Source of the DNA: Adineta ricciae
Lineage: Eukaryota > Rotifera > Eurotatoria > Adinetida > Adinetidae
Direction of reading: 5' to 3'
DNA length: 64,000 nucleotides
Assembly: GCA_905250025.1 (NCBI GenBank)
Contig: CAJNOJ010000236.1
Coordinates: 94,610 to 158,609, forward strand
This document shows, piece by piece, positions 57,353-64,000 of the stretch. Both the position numbers and the translations under genes were made by a program. Position 1 is the stretch's first letter. Each line of letters starts with the position of its first letter. The notes under the pieces are model-generated. The model saw only the letters and a list, made by a program, of their open reading frames with translations. It did no database searches and was not told the DNA's origin.

Positions 57353-58762
57353 ATGAATAGCGTTTGTCTTCTATTATTTTCTGTCTTCACTCTGATCAGT
57401 GTCGTTCAACTTGCTGATCCAAATTGTAATGGTAAACCCAATACAAATGCGATTGTACGCACTGCACCGGTTCTTGTGAGTTCCATATCAAACGGAAAAC
57501 GTTTCATCGTTGGATCGGGCTACGACAAGATCCACATAGTGCATCTTTATGGCGGTACACCTTATGATATGGGTTATGCATACGGCAAATTGATGAGCAA
57601 AGAAATACAAGCACTTATTCCAGAATATTATGAATACCTCGATAAAACTATTGAAGATGCTTTGAAAAAGCTTCCACCTGTACGTATATGAAAATATCTT
57701 CTATATGGATGCGACTTGTATTTTTGCCTATAGTTTGTTGCGAAATGGATTGCAGAATTAGGTTTACCCGGCGCTCTTGATCTCACATATGAAATTACAC
57801 GTTTTTATACCCCACCATGGTATGATGAAGAATTGCGCGGTTTAGCAGCTGGCAGTGGTATTTCGTATGAGAATCTTCGACGAATGAATTTGCTTCCAGA
57901 ATTGATCAAAGCGGCATGTACTGTTTTGGGTGCTTGGGGCGAATCGACTACTTCATCAACTCTACTCCATTTACGAGCACTTGATTGGGATGATAAAGCA
58001 CCTATTGCTAAATATGCTACAGTCGTTGTTTATCATCCAAATGCCTCTTACGAAGGTTACACACAAAATTTTCATAAATATTACAGACAGGAAAATTACA
58101 AATCTCATGCATTTGCTAATTTTGGCTACCTCGGTCTCATCGGATCACTTAGTGCTTACAGCGAAGCGTCTATCGGTTTAGGTGAAAAAGTCTGGATCAC
58201 TAAAGAAACTGATATTACTACCCGTTTCGGAAATCCATGGACCTATGTTCTACGTGATGTCATTCAATTCGCTGATTCTATTGATACAGCTTTAACTATG
58301 ATTGCCAACGCTCACCGAACTTGTTCCATTCATCTTGGTCTCGGCGCTTATGAACGTAATGCAACTTCCCACGGTGATCAAAATGTTGGATTCCGTGGTA
58401 TTGAATATAGTGCGAAAGAATTGAATATTTTCAATTGGCAAGATATGTACAATACGCCCAACCATCCAATTTTGAAAGATGTCGTCTACTGGGACAAACA
58501 TGTTCAACCGTCAAATGATCCATGTTTAGGTAGTTTACTAGTTGGTCAATATGGTCATCTTAATGCTGCAAACATTATCCAAAATATCACCAGTCTTTCG
58601 GAAACTGGTGACGCGCTCAATTTAATTATGGATTACGCTGAAAATGCTGCTTATATTGCCTATAGTGCACCTGACGATCCACAAGGACCTTTGGAAGCTT
58701 TCAATCGTGCTCATACAAGACTTGACATGGCACAATTGTTTGCTGAACCTTCGCCGAAATAG
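57353..58762 (+). CDS. Secreted Ntn-hydrolase, acid-ceramidase/Dcd1-like (copy 2)
   Basis: This is a paralogue of the preceding gene, 277 bp downstream, same strand. The signal peptide is MNSVCLLLFSVFTLISVVQL. The single intron (about 57680-57733, GTACGT to CTATAG) is at the same place, between LPP and FVAKWIAELGLPGALDL. The nucleophile Cys lies at 57916-57918 in AACTVLGAWG. The body parallels copy 1 block for block: HLRALDWDDKAPIAKYATVV, SIGLGEKVWITKETDITTRF, DVIQFADSIDTALTMIANAH, DMYNTPNHPILKDVVYWDKH and APDDPQGPLEAFNRAHTRLD. Both copies look intact, and most differences are conservative. This suggests a maintained duplication, perhaps with different substrates or expression. An AATAAA lies near 58780. 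Confidence 0.75.
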
Positions 58763-58959
58763 AGACGACAGTTTTTTCAAATAAAACATTTCTTGACTTT
58801 ATCTTTGTTGTTCGCCTAGAGAACATTTTATTCTGTTTTAATCTTCAAATTTGCAGAAAAGGAAAGAAACAAAGAGACACAGAATAGAACAATATACATT
58901 GAAAAAGAAAAACCAAAACAACATCGATAACAACCTTTTCATATGTCCTAATTCATTTT

Positions 58960-60476
58960 TATAAATCATCCAAATGTGGCAACCAGAAGATCTAATTAAA
59001 ACAGAGGAAAATGCCGTCAACATTAAACAAACTAAACTTACTAATTGATTCGATGCACTAACAAGTAACATAAATTTAGGATTCATGGAAACAATTGTTG
59101 GACCAGTCATAGAATCACAAAGAAGTGTACACACCCGATTACCAGTTTCAGCATTCCAACAATGGATACGTCCGTCACTCGCACCTAGAACCATTCTCAT
59201 ACAAACACCGATCATTCATCGGACTCAAACATACCGCAGAAGACAAATTGAGCATCGGGACTGAATGATGCTTCGATAGGCATATTCTTAGTATTGGTAA
59301 AACCCTACAACAAAGGAACAAATTCGAGGATGGTCGTATAAATGAATTTGCTTCTATTCAAACCGATAAAGTATATTTGAGTTGACCAGTAAAAGCATCG
59401 ATTAAGCGAATTATATTTCCATTGGTTGTTAACATAATGGTTTTTCCATCTGCACTAAATTTTAGACCTGTCCATTCACAATCTTTCTCCTTGGGCAGTT
59501 GAAACGTCGAGAAAGGACCCTGAGGAAAAATAAACCTTATCGATACACCTTATGCAAAGCAAAGAACTAACCTTGTCAAATGAACGTAAATCATAAAGTT
59601 TGATCATTTCAGAAGTGACGCCAGCTCCAAAGATGAGACCCTACATTTAAAAGAATGTTTTTCTTTTCATCTCGAACGATTTCGTTTTCAACATACTTCA
59701 GGATCAAAATTAGCCACAGGACGGCCATTTAGGTGCATTAAGCCCTATTAAATAACGATTCAGATACGAAAACTTTCACTATAAATAAACATATTCTTAC
59801 GGCACAATTGGCTGATTTCAAATCCCACAATCGTATGGTATTATCAAGTGAACCTGATAAGAAAATATCATCAACAGGCGACATTGATAATGTAATAACT
59901 CTAAGAAGTAAAAAAAAACTCCTTTTCAATTTCCTTTTCAATAACTTCACATACTTTCGAACATGACCAGGAAAATATCGAATGTATTTATTATCATGCA
60001 AAGACAAAAAGCGAATTGTATCTAAATAAAAGTAAATCGATTTCATTGTTGAAATGACAAGCCATTCTGACTTGCCGTCAATTTTTGTTGAACTATGAAT
60101 AACTGTATTCGTTGCGTGAGTGAAACGAATAAGATCAACACCATATTTTTTGCTATTCAATGTTTTCTTCGATCTAAAGAGAAAGATAAAGTCGAAAGTG
60201 AAGTTACGCGTCGTTCGAATCATACGAGCCAGCTTGGCAATCATAGATCACGATTGAATCGTCATCACTACTGGTGATCAATGTTTCACCATTGGTAGAG
60301 AAGTCTATTGCATTGATTCGATCTGTATTTTCGTGGAAAACACGGGCATTACGAAATGTTTTCACTACCGCTTCAGTCAATTTCAGTCCTTCGACATTGC
60401 TATTATTTGATGTAGGATTCGAAGGAGATGTTGTTGGATTTGTTGTCGACGCCATCAGTTGAGATTCATCGCGCAT
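58960..60476 (-). CDS. WDR82: WD-repeat protein 82 (Swd2)
   Basis: WDR82 is a seven-bladed WD40 protein that links SET1 H3K4 methyltransferase and the PNUTS-PP1 phosphatase complex to RNA polymerase II. Blocks seen in order on the minus strand: [187 protein letters not shown] and [16 protein letters not shown]. The end is FWLPHLDDL at TAA 58960-58962. About nine exons with short introns are present. An N-terminal Ser/Thr/Asn/Pro-rich extension of about 30 residues ([20 protein letters not shown]) precedes the usual LKLT start. The second ATG at residue 8 is an alternative start. The gene diverges from MTG1 across 269 bp. Confidence 0.95.
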
Positions 60477-60745
60477 AATCAATTACAAATAAATATAAAA
60501 AGAACAAGAAACAAAGCACGATAATTATCTTTCGAAAGAACTATTTGACGGAACTAGAGGGAACTCTACCTTACATTGTTAGTGCAATGTAGACTGTTTC
60601 GACAAATCAATTGATAATCAGCGCCACATGCAATGCAACAACAACGAACGGCGTGATTTTGATTGGTTAGTTAACTACGATCAGTCATTTGTTGCGCCGA
60701 GAGAAGAACGAACTAGTCTAATTCGATTTGGGAAAGAAATTGAAC
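60477..60745. promoter_or_regulatory. Divergent promoter region, WDR82 and MTG1
   Basis: This 269-bp interval separates the divergent start codons. An alternative in-frame-looking ATG at 60628 is not used in my MTG1 model because its frame does not match the next exon. No specific element is identified. Confidence 0.35.
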
Positions 60746-61938
60746 ATGAGACAGCTGACAACATTTCGAAATCAATTCGATTTCCAGTCTATACGATGGA
60801 AAGATATGATTCGGTAGGTTTGATCATTATAATTCATTATCCGATTCACTTCTATTTTCAATTCAGATGGTTCCCTGGTCATATGCATAAAGGTATGAAA
60901 GATCTTGAACAGTCGTTACCACGTGTCGATGGTATTATCGAAATCCATGATGCTCGTATTCCGCATTCTGGTCGTAATCCACAATTTTATCAGCGATTGA
61001 TTGCTGGTCACAAGCCACATATATTGATATTGAATAAGTCTGATATGGCTGATCCGAAATATCTCAATAAGTCGATTGAATATATTCAAACAGAACAACC
61101 GAATGTTCAAGTTGTTCAAACAAGTTTAACAACCATTGATTTAAAAGAAATGACCAAAATGTTCGGTCATCTTCTGCAGCAAATCGTCGAAATGCCGCGC
61201 TATAGTCGTAGTTCCAAATCCGAATACAATATCATCGTTTGTGGAATACCCAATGTTGGCAAATCAACATTCAGTATGTCACTTTGAATCATTCTTTCAA
61301 AATCTCCATTATTGTTTGACTTTTTTTCTTCAGTTAATAAACTCCGGAATCTGTTTGCAAATAAGTCAAGCTGTGAACAAGTAGGTGCAAATCCCGGAGT
61401 TACACGAACGATGAGTGAAAAAGTGAAAATCTCCAATCGACCTAAAGTTTACATTCGTGATTCGCCCGGCATACTCGAACCACGTTTAAAATCAGCCGAT
61501 GAAAGCTTTCGCTTACTTCTAACCAATTCCATACCAATTCAACAGCGTCAATTATCAGATATTATCGCTGATTATGGCTTATTCCTACTGAATAAGTATG
61601 GCAAACAACGAGAATATATGAAATATTGCGAACTAGATCGACCGACTGATGATATAGTAACTTTATTACTTTCATTAGCAAAGATTAAACATTGTACACA
61701 AATTTATGGCGACAAACGAGGTTATGATTTAACGGGAACAGCGCTGCATTTTGTTAATGAACTTAACAAAGGAACATTTGGTAAAGATTGATGAATATTT
61801 GTATTGTTTGAAGAGGATTCTTTGTTTGTAGGTCGAATAACGTTTGATCAAGATATTCTTGATGCAAGAGAAGAGGGAAAATTCAGTGATGCGACTTTGT
61901 TTAAAACAAATTCTGGTCAAATGAGAAAATCGATTTAA
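60746..61938 (+). CDS. MTG1: Mitochondrial ribosome-associated GTPase 1
   Basis: MTG1 is a YlqF-type circularly permuted GTPase needed for mitochondrial large-subunit maturation. I chose ATG 60746 (MRQLTTFRNQFDFQSIRWKD) because only this frame splices (intron about 60815-60867) into MIRWFPGHMHKGMKDLEQSL. The permuted motif order is clear: HDARIPHSGRNP, then ILILNKSDMAD (G4, NKSD), VVQTSL (G5-like), CGIPNVGKSTF across an intron to INKLRNL (G1), GANPGVTRTMSEKV (G2) and RDSPGILEPRL (G3). A C-terminal domain follows (IPIQQRQLSDIIADYGLFLL, LNKGTFGRITFDQDILDARE), and the stop is at 61936-61938. The basic N-terminus lacking acidic residues at first suits mitochondrial import. Length is about 320-335 residues, normal for the family. 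SUZ12 begins 75 bp downstream. Confidence 0.92.
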
Positions 61939-62012
61939 TTGTTTTTGCAAATTTTCGTGCTTATAGGACGAAAACAGTGTGTATCTTCCAGTTTGTTTAT
62001 TTTCAGATAGAT
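61939..62012 (+). promoter_or_regulatory. 74-bp MTG1-SUZ12 spacer with splice acceptor
   Basis: The spacer contains a pyrimidine-rich TTTATTTTCAG acceptor (61996-62006) six bases before the SUZ12 ATG. There is too little room for a normal terminator plus promoter, so SUZ12 mRNA is probably made by trans-splicing from a shared precursor. Confidence 0.55.
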
Positions 62013-64000
62013 ATGTCGAAAAATTGGAATGAAAACATTGAAACATTCGCTAGTAAGATAAATTGAAGCAGCAACCATTGATATGAATTGATGTTGTTTC
62101 ATAGAACATATACAAATTTACAAGACGTTAGCTCTTCGATGGCAAATCAATGTAAGCGGATGATTACTACTGAAATCTCGCTGATTTTGTCGTTGTAGCC
62201 AAGTTTTTTACATCGGAATTTAAAATATGTACATATTGCTCGAACATCTTCTCATCCCAATCGGTAAAGACAACGAACTTTTGATCATTTTTGCGACTAA
62301 CTGCAATTCTTTCCTTAAAATAGTTCGAATTCGAATGGTTCAATCGAAGAAATCTTCAAATCACGTCTACATGAAATTTCTCATAAACCAACTTCGTCCT
62401 CATTATTACGTGGTGAAGCTTTCAATCTACATTTACGTGGCTGGTCATACGATCCAAGTAAATACATATGAATCGATCTTGGACGTTCCATTCTATTTTG
62501 TTTTCTTTGAACAGATTGTTTACAAGACCGACGTGGTGTCAAATACAATGTTGCCTTTGATTTATCAGCTTCATGTCTAGAAAAATTAGTTAATCAAACG
62601 TCGAACGTATCTCGAACGATGAAACTCGGTCGTATAGACTCGATATCACCGAATGAGTTGTCTTCTTCAATGAACGATGACGAACTGGACGAATCATCGA
62701 CAATATCATTTCATGTTTCGACAAAATATGTTTATACATTAACATTTTCCAGTACGATTACAGCAAGTCGTGGTAAGACGATGTTTCAACGTGCAAACGA
62801 ACGCATATGTAAATGCTTTAGGTGAAGGAAATAAAATCTCCATGTCTTATGGAAAACGTGTACAACTCGATTCATTATTCGATGCCCGACAACCCATGTC
62901 GACAGTTCAGTCGATTGAACTTCTACTAACACCTGTACTAGTTGATGGACAAGAGATTGTAAATGATCTTGTTTGTATCTGAAATGTTTGGTCAATTCGG
63001 AATGTTTTAGTCGAAAACGATTTCGTCACAATTTCCAGCAACATTCACCATATGTTTCGATTTAACAAGAGAAGCAGTTGAAATGGTCAGAAGTGGAGCA
63101 TCAACAAGAAAACGACAGCCCATCTCGCCAAGCAAAATCCCAGTGTCACATCAAAAAGAACAACAATATCAAGATCCAAATGCTAAACGAATGCGAACAA
63201 CACAAAAGACAAGTAAATTTCACTTCTCCAGATCGAATGTTACCCATTCAGTCTCTCGTATTAGACAGAACCCCTAATAATAGCTTATCATTATGGCGTG
63301 ATAATTCAGCTAACAATGAACATAGCTCCTCGACAAATTTGCCACTTTACTATAGTTTTGTAACGGACAGTAAACAATGTTTAGCATCGAGTTACATGTC
63401 GTCGAAAGGACATTGTTGCCTTTGTCAATTTACGGCGATTAATAATGATTTAGATGTTCTGATCAAACATTTATCATATTGTCATCCAAGATTTACGGCT
63501 TCGATTAAAGTATGCTTTCGAGTGGAATTTTCATCTTATTCAAATCAAATTGATGTTTTAATAGAAAAGCAGTGATCGGCCGAACATTGAATTGCGTTTA
63601 AATGCGTTCTATGATGGATCACTCGATACATTTGATATGTTTGCTGAATATTACCCACGGAAGCGACGTATAACGAGTGAATTGATTCTTTGGCGGTAAT
63701 TATTAACGAAGAATGAAAATTCAATCGAATATTTGTATCATTCTAGACCACCACGTTATCGTCGATTGGCGATGGATGATGCGCCATTTGTCTGTCGTCG
63801 AGCAGCATTAACTCGAGTTTATCGTCACACGACCGGTGCCCAACCGATTCAACCAGAACACATACAAATCGATAGTGACGATGAAATTTATCCTGAATGG
63901 ACTCAGCAATTATCACGTCGAATGATGGAAGATTTTCAAGATGTAAATGAAGGTGAAAAAGAAATGATGATTATGTGGAATCATCATGTTATGAAATATA
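62013..64000 (+). CDS. SUZ12: Polycomb PRC2 subunit SUZ12 (partial, runs off the end)
   Basis: SUZ12 is the scaffold of Polycomb repressive complex 2 and is essential for EZH2 H3K27 methylation. The start MSKNWNENIETFA (62013) splices to HIQIYKTLALRWQI, then to PSFLHRNLKYVHIARTSSHP. This parallels human SUZ12 around QIYRFLRTRN and IAPIFLHRTL. Further exons give SISPNELSSSMNDDELDESS and LDSLFDARQPMSTVQSIELL. The C2H2 zinc finger is GHCCLCQFTAINNDLDVLIK, then HLSYCHPRF. The VEFS box follows: IELRLNAFYDGSL, YYPRKRRITSELILWRPPRY, RRAALTRVYRHTTGAQPIQP, DSDDEIYPEWTQQLSRRMME and DFQDVNEGEKEMMIMWNHHV. The gene continues past 64000, so the VEFS C-terminus is missing here. The long Gly/Ser-rich N-terminus of the vertebrate protein is absent. 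Confidence 0.92.

Noticed and set aside
60628-60811. Alternative MTG1 start at ATG 60628
   Set aside because: Its frame ends in phase 0 at the donor and does not join the RWFPGH frame; only the frame from ATG 60746 splices correctly.

Overview
The window is nuclear DNA of a small-genome invertebrate and most resembles a bdelloid rotifer. The reasons are: animal housekeeping genes with very short GT-AG introns (mostly about 45-70 bp); AT-rich DNA; gene clusters with 75-300 bp spacing in which the downstream start codon follows a splice-acceptor-like AG, as expected for spliced-leader (SL) trans-splicing; and an intronless ADP-ribosyltransferase/TPR protein of a type I know from bdelloid genomes. 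The assignment is inference. The exon models come from reading splice signals and protein similarity by eye.

Left part (0-17.7 kb), gene-dense. A claudin-like four-helix protein is followed by a long SNF2-type TBP remodeller (BTAF1/Mot1) whose N-terminal repeats are not visible. Next come a minus-strand two-helix PPxY protein and a compact plus-strand cluster: a MATH-BTB (SPOP-like) protein, an MMTAG2 homologue and SDHAF4. A minus-strand small heat-shock protein with two alpha-crystallin domains and a histamine H1-like GPCR complete this part.

Middle part (17.7-36.4 kb), gene-poor. Two intervals of more than 4 kb hold an imperfect foldback element (18.75-19.19 kb), a MITE-like element with 28-bp terminal inverted repeats (21.19-21.71 kb), a tetraspanin-like gene, a two-gene cluster (MIT-domain protein plus a membrane protein) and a single-exon orphan 7TM receptor. 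The minus-strand pair RPS8 and PSMD2 (Rpn1) closes this part.

Right part (36.4-64 kb). An SLC17/PHT4-type transporter, DPH5 and a CPYC glutaredoxin lie in series. A dynamic segment (40.7-50.3 kb) follows with a diverged direct repeat, the ART-TPR gene with eight near-identical 126-bp units, a broken GPCR, a 5S rRNA gene and a coiled-coil gene remnant. Then come a putative neuropeptide precursor with repeated FVHG units, a short CEP164 homologue, two tandem secreted Ntn-hydrolase genes, WDR82 (minus), MTG1, and SUZ12, which starts 75 bp after MTG1 and runs off the end.

The most novel items are the FVHG-repeat neuropeptide precursor, the trans-splicing/operon layout (notably MTG1-SUZ12 and SPOP-like/MMTAG2/SDHAF4), the double alpha-crystallin heat-shock protein, and the Ser/Asn-rich insertion inside a BTB fold.
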